The notes: a model not told the origin generated them from the letters alone. Positions 12,277 through 23,818 are shown, counted from the first letter of the stretch. The stretch: 37,979 nt of DNA from Silene noctiflora (GCA_009801015.1 VHZZ01000121.1:45420-83398), one strand, 5' to 3'. Numbers and translations: made by a program.

Positions 12277-12827
12277 ACAAGTTATTACTCCTTCTGTCTC
12301 GGTCATTTGTTTGCCTTTTGGATTACAAGTTATTACTCCTTCCGTCTCGGTCATTTGTTTGCTTTTGGTTTTAGCACACAGACCAAGGAAGGAGGAAGAA
12401 GCCGAAACGACCAAGACACTCAAAAATAGAATAGACAAAATTTAGGAGTTGTTTGGTTACCCACTAAATTACACGGGAACTTTAATTCATGTGAATTGTA
12501 AAATGGGTAAGTTGTTTGGTTACCCCAATTCACATGAATTGAAACTTTTCATGAATTTTAATTCTTCCATAATGGAGGAAGCTGTTTACCTAAGTCCCTC
12601 CAGGTAAGTGGGAATGCCTAAACAACATTTTCTAATTTCCATGGATTCTGAAATAATGTGATATGACACTTCTTAGACATTGTAAGTTCTCGTATGTGAT
12701 CAAACGACTCCTTAGTGTGGAAGATCCAATTGCCTATTAAAAGCATTTCTAAAATAGAAAGGCAATCTACTGACCAAGACACTCAAAAATAGAATAGACA
12801 AATAAACGACTTGGACAGAGGGAGCAA
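12277..12827. mobile_element. Stowaway-like MITE with duplicated left end, interrupted by a hAT-like MITE
   Basis: The left end (TTACTCCTTCYGTCTCGGTC) occurs twice in tandem, with a 48-bp period (12277-12324 and 12325-12372). The right end near 12800-12826 is its approximate inverse (GACTTGGACAGAGGGAGCAA). Inside, a 31-bp sequence starting GACCAAGACACTC is exactly repeated at 12409-12439 and 12772-12802, on either side of a second element. The layout is one MITE split by another. Confidence 0.6.
12444..12713. mobile_element. hAT-like MITE nested in a Stowaway-like MITE
   Basis: The left terminus AGGAGTTGTTTGGTTAC and the right terminus (reverse complement AAGGAGTCGTTTGATCAC) match the common plant type with 'TTGTTTGGTTA' ends. 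A second internal copy of GTTGTTTGGTTACCC starts near 12513. No clean 8-bp target duplication was found. It has no coding capacity. Confidence 0.55.
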
Positions 12828-12873
12828 CTTAGATACTCAAGAGTTTAACCCCACATCCTTTAACATTGTGATT

Positions 12874-13218
12874 CAGTAAGTAGATTATACATCCGATGTA
12901 CTACCACTAATTGTATAATTTCTGAACATTATAATAAAGTTTTTGAGTTTTGTTTTAAAAATTATGAGTTTTACTAAAAGTTTTTGAGAACATTAAGCTC
13001 AAAAAATTACAATAAAACTAAAAAACATTATATATAAGCTTAGTTAAATTTGAGTTTTGATGAGAAAAAATTAAAATCTAACTTATTAATTTCAATAAGC
13101 TCAGCAAAGATACACACATGCTCAAAAACAAATAAAACTTGAGGTAATAAGCTCATAAAAAATACACATATGCTCAAAAACAATAAAATATGAGGTAGTA
13201 TGTATGTTCCTTTTTCTC
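12874..13218. repeat. Dispersed AT-rich repeat, copy 1
   Basis: About 330 bp that match a second copy at 29850-30077. Shared blocks are ACATCCGATGTACT, GAGTTTTGTTTTAAAAATTA, two units around GCTCAAAAACAAATAAA with a period near 57 bp, and the end GTATGTTC(C/A)TTTTTCTC. A 9-bp direct repeat, ATTGTGATT, lies at 12865-12873 and 13219-13227, directly after the shared right end. It is a candidate target duplication. There is no ORF and no poly(A) tail. Confidence 0.65.
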
Positions 13219-13661
13219 ATTGTGATTTCATAACCTTTACCATTGTTATATCGATCTAGTCTACTCACCTTATCCGAGGAGTATCATATAAATTTTCATG
13301 GAATTCCAATTCCATTCACTTACTCATTTTTCTCATTAGAAAACCCTTCCACCAAATTTTGCTTACGTCTTTGCTTGGGTTGGTGATGAAATCGAAAGAT
13401 CAATAAAATACCCCAATTTTTTTAAAAAAAAAAAGAGAAAAAAAAGTGAAATATAAGTCAAAAATTTGTTATATAGCATTGACTTTAATTACACTAAACT
13501 CAGTAAGTAGAGCATAGGAGTCCTAAAGTAGAGGTAGAAGCAGTTACTTACATAGTGGTAAAAAGTCCAAAACTAATATTAGGTTGAAACTTGTTACTAA
13601 TTAGTTACACTTAATTAACTAACACCTCTCTGCTCCCTTACTAGTTTCTCCTTATTCCTCC

Positions 13662-13668
13662 TATAAAA
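13662..13668 (+). promoter_or_regulatory. TATA box of the pectate lyase gene
   Basis: TATAAAA lies 123 bp upstream of the ATG at 13791, at a normal distance for a plant TATA box and a short leader (predicted transcription start near 13695). Confidence 0.6.
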
Positions 13669-13790
13669 CCCCTGCCTACCTTTGCCATTTTTATTTGACC
13701 TCCTTGTCCTCCCTCTCCTCCTTAACTAACATTAATTCAATATTATTCCCGCATTCTAAGGACCGGAAAGGAGACTGACATTTTACATTA

Positions 13791-16700
13791 ATGGCGGAAA
13801 TTTTGTCAAAATGTTTTGCTGTATTCACATTGTTATTCTTCGCACTTCTTCTTGGCTACGTTAATGGCAGAATAAACATTACTGACAGGTATTACTCTAT
13901 TTCTAATTTTCGACCTTTTTTTATCGGAATTTAATTAACTTGAGGAGTAACATTAACATTATACTGTTTTATTATTACAGGATTGAAGAGCAGTCGAAGA
14001 AATTGTACAACTCATCCATGGCAACAGAGAGGTGAGTGCGGATTATATGTCGTCATTTCGATGATGCACTATTATGAATTATCCTCTGTTTGCTCCTTCC
14101 TCGAGTAGGTGATGGAATTACGTCCATTAATGAGAGACAATGAATTTGACAGAATGCCTAAATTTGTAGTTCGCAATAAATTAACAATCGGTGGCGTGAA
14201 TTATACGGTGTAATTACAACCTACATTGTTATTATGTTCGACAAGAATTTGGAAATGTATTTGGTTGAATTTTAACATCCATAATTCATTGCCTTTTAAG
14301 AGAAGAGGTAGTTGATAAGTACAAAGTTGTGTTGCTGCGAGACATATAAATAAGTCGATACAATGTCGATCAACTGATAGTTGCGATTTCTGCAGGATTA
14401 TGGAGGTTGAAGCGAGAAATGAAGAAGCGATGGCCGAACAACCGGAGGAGATTGTTTCCATGGTCCAAAAGTAAGCTTCAGTTCATAACTCGAGTAATTC
14501 CATACTTAGCTAAAAAATAAAATTCAAATAAATTGGTCACTGATTTTAATGCATACCCTAAAGAAACTACACCAAACACATGGCGACGCTAATTAAATTC
14601 CACCCCTTTCCACTTTCTGACCTATAAAAATAGACTCGTTTCATGGTATAAGACCATCTTATTTTAGAATTTGTGCTTGTAGTGTATATACTTGGAAAAA
14701 CACATTTAAGAGATGCCTTTTTCTTGCGGAATTGATGGAGGTGTCAAAAAGGTTAATAATAATAATAATAGAAAATTTACTATGCTAGTTTATACACAAG
14801 TCAATAGAATTCTGTCAGCTGAGAACGTACAGTTTTCACACATGAAATGTTAATAAATGAGTGATGGCCCCAACCATGAGGGACTTTTGTTTGCATGTCT
14901 TTCCTAAAATTTTAATAAAAAATAAACAAATGATTGAGACGGATAGTGGATTTAATAATCGTCTATAGGACAAGTAGAACAATATATATTAACTTTTATC
15001 ATAGTTTTTATTTTGGTATTTAGGTTAAGGGTAGGCCTTACCTATTTCCAGGGCAGACTATCGGACTCTTTAAAGGCTTAAAGTGGTGTTTACAAAATTC
15101 TTTTATCATAGTCATATACAGCAATAAAGTCAGTAAATGTTGGTAAATAAATAAGAGTTATTAAAATACTCTGTATTAAATTCTGGCTTGTTCTTATTTT
15201 TTTTTTAGGTTCAGACAGTCTCATGGAATCATGATGTACATTAAGTTCTGCTATATGTTTGCATGATAAACCAGTAATGCACATGCCTAGGCCACGAGAC
15301 TCGTGTTTGGCACATTTAATTTCATCTTGTTCCGACATCCCATATTATCACTGCTATGGATCACTACATACCGTCTTAGTATGAACTAGTATAGATCTCA
15401 CGCTGATAGTTGGAGTCTAAGATCGATTATGCATGCAAGATTATCAAACTAAGCCCATTTGAACATCAAATCTGGTTTTGTTTAAGCTAGACTTAATAGT
15501 AATAGATTTTTTTTTTTTTTTTTTATCTAGATCAGACGGCAACAAGCTGGCTCTGGGCCGGGTTGAATAGGATCAAAAACTAGTCAAATCCAACAGGTCC
15601 ACATTGTCGGATCTTACTATGTCATATAAAACAATTTGGATTTTGGTCTTGTATTTATCTTGAATAATCTTACAGTTAGAATTTCAAACAATGATAATGA
15701 GACGATGACTAACTAATTCAGTAAATGATGATATTGGATGAAAAAACGTAAGGTAAAGAATAAAACATAATCTGTTGGTTAAAATGTCGACGAGCTGCAT
15801 AAAAATAAGAATCATTTAACTTGGAATTTGAGCCAATTAGTACCTCTAAATGGCATCCTTGGATGAGAGTTTGGCCCCGATACGATGTGGGACCGTTGTC
15901 GGAATTGAATGAGAGGAGCCTGTGCTGCTATCTGCTGAACTACTATGCATCATAAAACTAGTTATAGTCCTACCGACATCACATCTTTTATTTTTACTCC
16001 AACTCGTAACTCGTAATGGATGTACTGCTTTTGTTTCTCTGCATTTAATGACATCTCATTTTCTACCCAAACGCCACAGAACAGGATGTAACCATTATTT
16101 CTGCACACACTATTCTTATTCTCCGTATTTCATCCATTCTGTGTGATCAGGCCCTGCGCCATTTCACATGTTGCAACCTGAGTACCTGAGAACTCGATTA
16201 TGCCGCGCACATTCTTTAAACAAACCTATTCAGAGCATTTACAATGCTCAAAGCTATTAGCTGAAACTAAGTCGATCAAAGTTCTCAAGCCAAATCATTG
16301 AAGATGCTCTAATAACAGTCTAATAGTCACAGTTATGTTTCGGGAATCATGCCGACCTTAAAACATCTAGGGACCAAGAAGTAGATACTACTTAGTTATG
16401 ATGAAATGGATTTAGTTTTAATGCAAGTTTTATAATTTTCAGGAGCATTAGTAACAGCACAGCAAGAAGAAACCTAGGTTATTTCTCGTGTGGAACAGGC
16501 AACCCAATTGATGATTGTTGGAGATGTGATCCTCACTGGCATACGAACCGCAAGCGCCTTGCTGACTGTGCCATTGGGTTCGGTCGCAATGCTGTGGGTG
16601 GCCGGGACGGCAAATTCTATGTGGTCACTGACCCAAGTGACCATGATGCAGTCAACCCGAAACCTGGGACCCTCCGTCATGCAGTCATCCAGAAAGAGCC

Positions 16701-18023
16701 ACTTTGGATTGTTTTCAAGAGAGACATGGTGATCACCCTGAAGCAGGAGCTCATTATGAACAGCTTCAAAACTATCGACGGCCGAGGATATAATGTCCAC
16801 ATTGCTAACGGGGCTTGCATTACAATCCAATACATTACTAATGTCATCATTCATGGTCTCAACATACATGACTGCAAGCCAACAGGTAACGCAATGGTGA
16901 GAAGCTCGCCGACTCATTATGGATGGAGAACCATTGCTGATGGTGATGGGATTTCCATCTTTGGTGCCAGCCATATATGGATTGACCATAATTCGCTGGC
17001 GAACTGTGCTGATGGTCTCATTGATGCTATTATGGCCTCCACAGCCATCACTATTTCGAACAATTACTTCACTCACCACAATGAGGTAAGTAGTGAAACT
17101 CCTCTCATTTAGCTACAGGGTTTATTGAGTTGGTCTCCCATGTAAAACCGTCTCATACAAGCTTTCACGCTTGTGCAATCAAGCTGATACTCCAAATACA
17201 CATAACTAGTGCTTTCGACTGTTCTTTTATCAACTATTTACTGGCGTTCTCTTCATCATTTGATGGAAAACAGGTTATGTTACTTGGTCACAGTAACTCA
17301 TACACAAAGGATAAGATCATGCAGGTTACTATTGCCTACAACCATTTTGGTGAAGGACTTATCCAGAGAATGCCAAGGTACTGCTAAAAACCGAATTGCA
17401 TCTCGGCTCATTATATACTTACTTGTTCACCAAACGGTTCACTAACTGGGTCAACGACCAATATATAGGTGTAGGCATGGGTACTTCCATGTCGTAAATA
17501 ATGACTACACCCACTGGGAAATGTACGCCATTGGAGGCAGCGCAGAACCCACCATCAACAGTCAAGGAAACAGATACCTTGCCCCTGCAAACACTCATGC
17601 CAAAGAGGTATAGTAGAATAACTGGAAATTCTAAAAACTTGCGTGATGATGTTGTATGGACTTATGGACCTCGTAAAGGGGTCATTTATTTACGTTAGTT
17701 ACAGACCCAGTTATTTTCGGACGGGACGGTTTTGCCATGTCTTAACGTACAAGTTATTTTTCTTAAGTACTGACAATGACTACGATGATTCCCAATTATA
17801 GGTGACTAAGAGGGTTGACAACAATGAGGGTAGGTGGAAGCACTGGAACTGGAGATCGGAAGGAGATCTGCTTCTAAATGGGGCATATTTCACAGCATCG
17901 GGATCAGAAGCTGGTGCTAGCTATGCCAGAGCCTCAAGCTTGGCAGCAAAGCCATCCAATCTCGTTGCCACCCTAACTTCTGGTGCTGGTGTTCTCAATT
18001 GTCGTCGTGGTCGTCAGTGTTAG
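13791..18023 (+). CDS. Pectate lyase (polysaccharide lyase family 1), secreted
   Basis: Exons: 13791-13888, 13981-14031, 14396-14470, 16443-17085, 17274-17377, 17469-17607, 17802-18023, all GT-AG with consistent phases, giving 443 aa. An N-terminal hydrophobic segment (about residues 5-26, rich in Leu and Phe) is a signal peptide. The Cys-rich [13 protein letters not shown] (91-103) starts the conserved plant region. Calcium-site aspartates are seen at Asp241/Asp243, Asp265 and Asp269 (in DGDG and NCADGLID). The RxPxxR motif begins at Arg321 (QRMPRCR), the catalytic arginine region. The enzyme would cleave de-esterified homogalacturonan by beta-elimination in the cell wall. Length and all motifs suggest it is active. 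A small difference from the usual plant sequence is DGDG in place of DGDA. Intron 3 (1.97 kb) is long and holds a mini-MITE. Confidence 0.95.
14471..16442 (+). other. Intron 3 of the pectate lyase gene
   Basis: About 2 kb without recognisable coding sequence. It holds an (AAT)n run near 14754-14770, a T-rich stretch near 15507-15525, and a 77-bp MITE-like palindrome at 16233-16309. Confidence 0.8.
16233..16309. mobile_element. 77-bp mini-MITE, GAGCAT...ATGCTC family
   Basis: It begins GAGCATTTACAATG and ends CATTGAAGATGCTC, which are inverse copies with few mismatches. The ends match the two larger elements at 23120-23481 and 23485-23817, so it is probably a deleted relative. No clear target duplication is seen. 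Confidence 0.55.
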
Positions 18024-18969
18024 TCCCATTTACCCACAAATACATTTACAAACAGAAGTATAAAATAAAAAAAATGCACCAATATTTTCATTTTCCTCGA
18101 ATCCAAAATCCGCCCATTTCACCAGTAAAGTAATTTGAGTATAGTGCAAGTTTTCTGAATCCCTTTTCAGATTTAGGCCTCCTATGTGATTGCTCAACCT
18201 CCGTTTTGCTTCCATTCGAGGGGTCTCACCTGTAATGGAGCAATTCTGGAAGCGTTGTTCATCTTGTAAGCTTTATGGTAGTCCCTCCATTGTCTGGTAT
18301 CGCTATTAGTCTGCCTAATAGTCGGGTGATAATCTCAATCACTCGAGTAGCTCCTTTGTAACATATCTCGCTGGCTTTTATTTCGAATGAAATATTGTAG
18401 TAGAGAAAAGGAAATTGGGAAAAGAAAGACAAGAACATGTAAAGAAAGAAAAACAATTGGAGACAGTAATTATGATTTGTGGTCTTTGTGGAACAACATT
18501 ATAAGAAATGGTCAGAACTCAGAATCTTGCTTTGTGGTTGCTCAGTGGTCACTGTGATTGATTGTGAAACGGTTTACTGACTTAAAGTGCTGCTCTTCTA
18601 ATAAACTAATAACTACTGAACCAAAATAAATACGATTAAATAAATAAACGAACACATAAATAAATAAATTACAACTTACTGAAAGTCACAAATTCTCAAA
18701 AGAAACGGTCTCACAAAGTGTTTTTTGTGAGACCGCTCCATTTACCTGCTAATACCCATATTACACATTGAAGTTTGATGTCCCACAATTTTCAATATGT
18801 GGGACGGTCTCTTTGGAGACTAAATATAAGAAAAAGTGAAAAAATGATGAATTACTTTCAATAATTTCTTCACGTCAGCCACAAACTACATTCTTAGAAA
18901 TCGGTTCAAATTCAAGTGACATTAGCTCCTACAGTACATAGTACATTAAGTGTTTCACTAGAAAAAAGA
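18024..18969. other. Space between the convergent pectate lyase and TMKL1 genes
   Basis: It contains the 3' UTRs of both genes. A perfect 12-bp hairpin with a 6-base loop lies at 18706-18735 (arms CGGTCTCACAAA). A second 8-bp hairpin (GTCCCACA/TGTGGGAC) is near 18780-18805. No ORF of known family is seen. Confidence 0.6.
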
Positions 18970-21900
18970 TTAAAAAGGAGTACCTGTTCCACTTCTAGTT
19001 TCAGTTGGGCTGTATAAAGCGGACCTGTTTCTCGGTCTGTTCTCCTCCAATTGTTTCACCACTTCATCCATTGTAGGCCTAGCAGAAGCCACAGGTGCAC
19101 AGCAGCCCATGGCAAGCTTCAATGCGTGAACTAGTCCATCTTCCATGGGACTTCTTATCCCTTTGAGAACTTCAACATCAAAAACCTCCATTGTCGTCTC
19201 CTCAAGAACGGCTGTTTTTACCATTGACGGCAAATCCAAGAAATCCCCACTTCGAGAATTCTTGTCAGCCTTTTTCCCTATTAAAATCTCAAGCAACATT
19301 ATACCAAATGCATAAACATCAGTCCTTGGATTACACTTATTCATCCTTTGAAGCTCTGGAGCCCTATACCCATCTGCCTTGAGTTGAGATAACATCTCAT
19401 CAGCTACTTCAGGGATGACCAGCCTGTCTACTCCGATTTCAGTAAGTCTAGCCACAAAGAAATCATCGACAAGTACATTCTTGGATTTCACATTTCCATG
19501 AGTTATTGTAGACTCTAGGCTTGTGTGGAGATATGCTAGTCCTCTTGCAATACCAAGTGCAATTTTGTGGCGCCGCGTCCAGTTCAGCACAGGTTTTCCT
19601 AGCTTAGTTTCTGGATTAACATATTTAGATTTGAGGGAATACGTCAAACAAATCCAAAATTATTTATTATAGACAAAAGAAAGAGCCTATAATAAATGCA
19701 TTTTATAGTGACTTAAACAGAAATGCTAAATAGAGGCTATAGATGAAATTCCTCTGATGAAACAATATTAACACTTGAGAACAATAGTGCGGAACATGTC
19801 TTAGGAATACACAGACAAGCATGGGAAACATGTTTTATTAGAGTTTAGGTTACCCAATTATAAGACATATCCCAAGGTATTAATATATACCCTCTCGTTA
19901 GTTGTATGATATATAAATTTTAAGCAACCGCCATGAGTGAATCCAGTAACCTAAACTCTAACTTCCTTGTAAGGTTTCAATTAAATTCGACAAGATAATG
20001 TACTTCGTCACTGTCATTTACATTGTCCCCATCTATCTTAGATATCATAATTTAACATTTAGTGATGCAATTTCATTAGTACTGCCGACTTAAAACAATT
20101 TACAAGTATAGATTCCAGTGACGCTTCCCCTTTCCTTCTGCGACATGTGAGTTTATGCAAATCAAAGGAGATACTATATATATATGTCTACACTTATCAA
20201 TAGTCTAAACCAGCACAACTGCAGGCTAAAGAAGCACGTACGTTACTTCCCATGACGGCATGGCCCATAAATTAGTCATATAATCAGCAACATATTACAT
20301 TCAAGCTAACTCCCGAAAGCTTCTGTCAGGGGAGAAGCGAACTATAACTCCTTTACGTGGACACAACATTCCAGCTAAAGTCATTTAGTCCATAAAGACT
20401 GAAGGTACCCCTGAGGTCCTGGCCTAGTTGTTAAGACTAAGGGCCTCAAGATACCTAATAGGTTCGAATCTCCTTTCCTTTGTTATTGTATTGAATAAAC
20501 AAAAACAAACACCCCCATCCCCTCCTTCTATAACTCCACTTAAGGTGAAAGACAAAGAATAAGTAGACTACAAAAAGTTAGAACAGAAATACGTACCGTG
20601 TAAGAGCTCATAAAGAGTTCTGGTAGGAACATAATCATAAATGAGCAGCTTCTCTCCTCTCTTTCCTTGATAGAAAGCTCTCAAAGGATCCAAATTCTCA
20701 TGTCGAAGACGTCCCAGCTGCTTGACCACAGGCAAACAAGCACTCCTATCCTTACAACAGCCTTCCCTCAATAGCCTCAACGCAATTGTCCCTCCGTCTG
20801 CAAGCTTTGCCTTATAAGACGTCCCATAGCTTGTCTTCTCAATAACTTGTCCCGTGGCATTCAAAACATCATCTAGGGTCAAATGCTCACCGCCTTGGAA
20901 CACAATTAGTTTCGATTCACCATTCTCAATCATAGCATTATCATCCTCATCACATTCTTCCAATTCATCCTCATTCTCCCTCCTATTCTTCCTCTTATTT
21001 TGCAAATACCCAATTAACAACGACACAACAACGACAGACCCGGTCATCAAACCAATCACAAGGCCAGCAATCCCACCAGGGCTCATATTAGACCCACCAC
21101 CAAAACTACAACTTTGTAAAGGGGACCCACATAACCCAGGATTATTCCCTACAAAAGCCTCAACCCCAAACTTACTCTCCCCAAAATTAGGCAACAACCC
21201 AGTAAAATTATTATAAGACAGGTCAAGTTTATTGAGTTTTAATTGCGCAATATCATCAGGAATCACCCCACTAAACACATTATGACTAAGGTCAAGAACC
21301 TGCAAACCCTTAAAAGTAGTAACGAAATCAGGAAACAAACCAGTAAACTTATTATCACCCAAGTCAAGAACTTTCAAATCATCACAAGTAGTATTAGGCA
21401 AAGCAGGGTCAGGGAGAGAACCAGAGAAAGAGTTACCATGAAGACGAACCGCGACAAGACGATCACAAAGGTTCCACAATGAAGGAGGGAGTGACCCAGT
21501 AAACAAATTATGACCCAAATCAATGTCAATAAGAGAAGTACTGTAACCAAGCTCTAAAGGAAGCTGATTAGACAAAGAATTAAGGCTTAAATAAAGGGTT
21601 TGAAGCGCAGAAAAATCGCCGATTTCACGAGGAATAGAACCAGATAGATTAGCAGAAGGAAGTTGAAGAGAGTTGAGATGAAGAGAAGGGTTTACAGATA
21701 GAGAAAGGTCAGACCAATGTGGTGAAGAAAGGGTTTCACAGTCGAGGAAAGTTCCATTAGAGAAGACCCATTTAAGACCATGCCATTGACAAAGAGGGAT
21801 ACTTGTGTTCCAAGAAGAAAGGAGAAAACTTTGTGTGTTTCCTTGTAATGTTGGTTTGATTTTGTACAGGAGAAGTTCAACATCTGTAGCTGATGCTGCT

Positions 21901-22016
21901 GCTGGTGTTGTTTTTGATGAAGATGGAGATGGTGATTTTGTTGTTGATTTTGAAGAAGATGAAGATGAGAAAGATAAGAGAAGAAGAAGAGTAAAGGTGG
22001 GTTTATGGAACACCAT
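18970..22016 (-). CDS. TMKL1: TMKL1, LRR receptor-like transmembrane pseudokinase
   Basis: Two exons: 22016-20597 and 19610-18970 (joined in phase 1 to read LLHETKLGKP), 686 aa, near the known length of Arabidopsis TMKL1. Order: signal peptide (1 to about 25), Ser-rich segment, LRR ectodomain with repeats such as LKVLDLGDNKFTGLFPDF, transmembrane helix about 312-335 (GLVIGLMTGSVVVVSLLIGY), acidic juxtamembrane region, and a kinase-like domain (about 377-665). The domain is degenerate: the glycine loop reads IEKTSYGTSY, the VAIK Lys is Arg (IALRLL), the HRD triplet is HGN (511-513), and DFG is replaced by E-I-G (531-533). It should therefore signal by binding rather than phosphorylation. The family match is very strong, including the C-terminal PRNRSALYSPTETRSGTGTP. 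The start at 22016 was chosen because it gives a normal signal peptide; in-frame ATGs also exist at 22046 and 22145. Confidence 0.93.
20408..20520 (+). mobile_element. tRNA-derived SINE fragment in the TMKL1 intron
   Basis: An A box (TGGCCTAGTTG, about 20421-20431) and a B box (GGTTCGAATCTCC, about 20461-20473) are spaced as in tRNA-derived SINEs, and an A-rich tail follows (TAAACAAAAACAAACA). It does not fold as a tRNA gene. It lies opposite to the TMKL1 reading direction within its single intron. Confidence 0.6.
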
Positions 22017-22080
22017 TGCAGAAAGTTTTGGAGAGAGAAACATGGAAAGGAATGTTGGGAGTGAGACTGAGAGAACTGAG

Positions 22081-22112
22081 GAGTGGAGTGGAGTGGAGTG
22101 GAGTGGAGTGTG
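22081..22112. repeat. (GAGTG)n microsatellite upstream of TMKL1
   Basis: About six GAGTG units (CACTC on the TMKL1 strand). It lies in the TMKL1 5' leader, or within an N-terminal extension if the ATG at 22145 is used; the extension would then read as a repeated Pro-Leu-His-Ser-Thr pattern. Confidence 0.9.
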
Positions 22113-22145
22113 GAGTGGCTTTCTCTGGGAAAGTCGACTCAACAT

Positions 22146-23119
22146 GTTTTTTTTTTTAAAAATTGTTACTTTCCGTCTTAAATTAAAACGGATAAAATAT
22201 CGTTTTATTTGAACATTTAAGATAAATCTTTTAGGCCCTCTTCTTTTCTCTTCACAAAATAACTATTTACTTCAGTTTCAATTCAGATTAATTCAATTTA
22301 ATTCAGTTCAATTCAGCTCCATAAAATTCAGTTCAAGTTTAAGTCTAAAAAAACAAGGCCTTATAATACTTTTTTTTAATGCAATTTGCTTGTTGCTTAT
22401 TCATACTATTTGACCCATTTTAAACTTAAAGGAAAAATACCTGATTTGCTTTTAGATTATTCATACTATTTGACGTGTTTTAACCTTCAGACGGATATAA
22501 CCCGATTAAAATAAGAGTTTTGTTTTTTTTTAAAAAAATGTTTTTGAGGTTTAAGGAGAGGTGGGGAAAGGGAGAGTTTGACCGTTTGAGTTAGGACAAT
22601 GTGATATCTTGAATTTTTTGGATGTCTTTTTCTGTAACTTTGGTTGTCTATTGTGGTTTGTGGCCTGGTAAAATGAATAATTGTGCTTTTCTGTGATTTG
22701 ACAAATGGGTCTACTATATTAATTTCTTTTTTGTAAAGGAAAAACTTCCATCATAGTGTAATTTCACTTTAATTTACAAATACCTCCATTAAAATCAAAT
22801 GTTTTTGGTAGATTTTGGGGGACTGAAATTTGGAGAAATAAGTGTCGAAAATAAACCTATTTAAATATATCATCAAAAAGGTGCTCGTAATTTAGTGATC
22901 GACTTTCATGCGAACCGTGTAATTAAATTTATAATAAAAACATGTTTAAATAGTAAATCTCTCTTAAGACATGTTTTAGGAGTTTTTCATGGGGTAAAAG
23001 AAATATACATCGAATGTACTACCATAGACTTTTTTTTTTAAGTAAAAAAACTAGATTGATCCTCTTGGTAGGTTAAGAATGAGATAAGTTGAAGCCACTG
23101 ACTTTCAAACTACCTCTTA
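22146..23119. other. Upstream region of TMKL1
   Basis: AT-rich sequence expected to hold the TMKL1 promoter; no clear TATA box was picked out. It contains the hAT-like MITE at 22231-22363 and an imperfect tandem duplication with a ~60-bp period at about 22383-22435 and 22442-22495 (shared TTATTCATACTATTTGAC). Confidence 0.5.
22231..22363. mobile_element. Small hAT-like MITE
   Basis: The left end TTAGGCCCTCTTCTTTTC and the right end (reverse complement TAAGGCCTTGTTTTTTT) are imperfect inverted repeats of the common plant GGCC(T/C)TT...type. The interior is built of TTCAGTTCAATTCA-like units. No coding capacity. Confidence 0.5.
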
Positions 23120-23481
23120 GAGCATTCACATTGAAGAGGATGAACTATCCTCTTAGCACTCTCTTTCATCTAAGAGGATGTTTTCTTCAATGTGGAAGTA
23201 TTCTCTTAGCATCCTCTTTGAAGAGGAAGAGGAAGACATCCTCCATTTATAGGGATGTCCTTCTCTTGACCCTTGTGCCAAATAAGAGATAAAAAGGGTA
23301 GTGGGGTCTAGTAAAAGGTGAAAAAAAAAAAGAGGAAGTGATTATCCTCTAGGGAACAATAGAGGAAGAGGATGAAAATAATGGAAAGTGGGGTAGATGG
23401 AAGAGAAATTGATGTGTCAAAATATTAGAGGGAAAGAGAAGAAATAAGAGGATTGAACCATCATCTTCAATGTAGATGCTC
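23120..23481. mobile_element. MITE with GAGCAT...ATGCTC ends, copy 1 of an abutting pair
   Basis: It starts GAGCATTCACATTGAAGAGG and ends CTTCAATGTAGATGCTC, inverse copies. The interior contains further GAAGAGGATG/CATCCTCTT pairs, so it can fold extensively. It is flanked by TTA (left) and TAA (right), in the style of PIF/Harbinger Tourist-like elements with TWA targets. Confidence 0.7.
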
Positions 23482-23484
23482 TAA

Positions 23485-23817
23485 GAGCATGTACATTGAA
23501 GAGTACGTTGCCATCTTCTTATTTCTTCCCTCTCCTATATTTTTGCCACATCACTCTCTCTTTCATCCTCTCTACTTCCTCTTTCATATTTTAATTATTT
23601 TTTCTTTTGAAAATCAAATAAAATATTATTCACATGCAATATTTTTATTGGAGTTTTAGCACAAGGCCTAAGGTTGTACTTCCTCTAAAAATAGAGAAAG
23701 TTTTCCTCTTCTTCCTTCAAAGAGGATGTTCAATAATGGTTCCACATTGAAGAAGATACCCTCTTAGCGCCCTCTCTCATCTAAGAGGATGGTCGATCCT
23801 CCTCAATGTGGATGCTC
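23485..23817. mobile_element. MITE with GAGCAT...ATGCTC ends, copy 2 of an abutting pair
   Basis: It starts GAGCATGTACATTGAAGAG and ends CCTCAATGTGGATGCTC, and is flanked on both sides by TAA (23482-23484 and 23818-23820), a plausible 3-bp target duplication. It shares one TAA with copy 1, so the second element landed exactly at the edge of the first. Confidence 0.7.
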
Positions 23818-23818
23818 T

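Noticed and set aside
14471-16442. Separate gene inside pectate lyase intron 3
   Set aside because: The open frames at 15090-15338 and 15922-16146 are short, lack recognisable domains and have no splice partners.
16474-17079. 201-codon open frame on the minus strand
   Set aside because: It is the antisense shadow of the large pectate lyase exon.
20421-20473. tRNA gene
   Set aside because: A and B boxes are present, but the arms do not pair as a tRNA and an A-rich tail follows; a SINE explains it better.
20854-21482. Open frames on the + strand opposite TMKL1
   Set aside because: Antisense shadows of the LRR and transmembrane coding exon.
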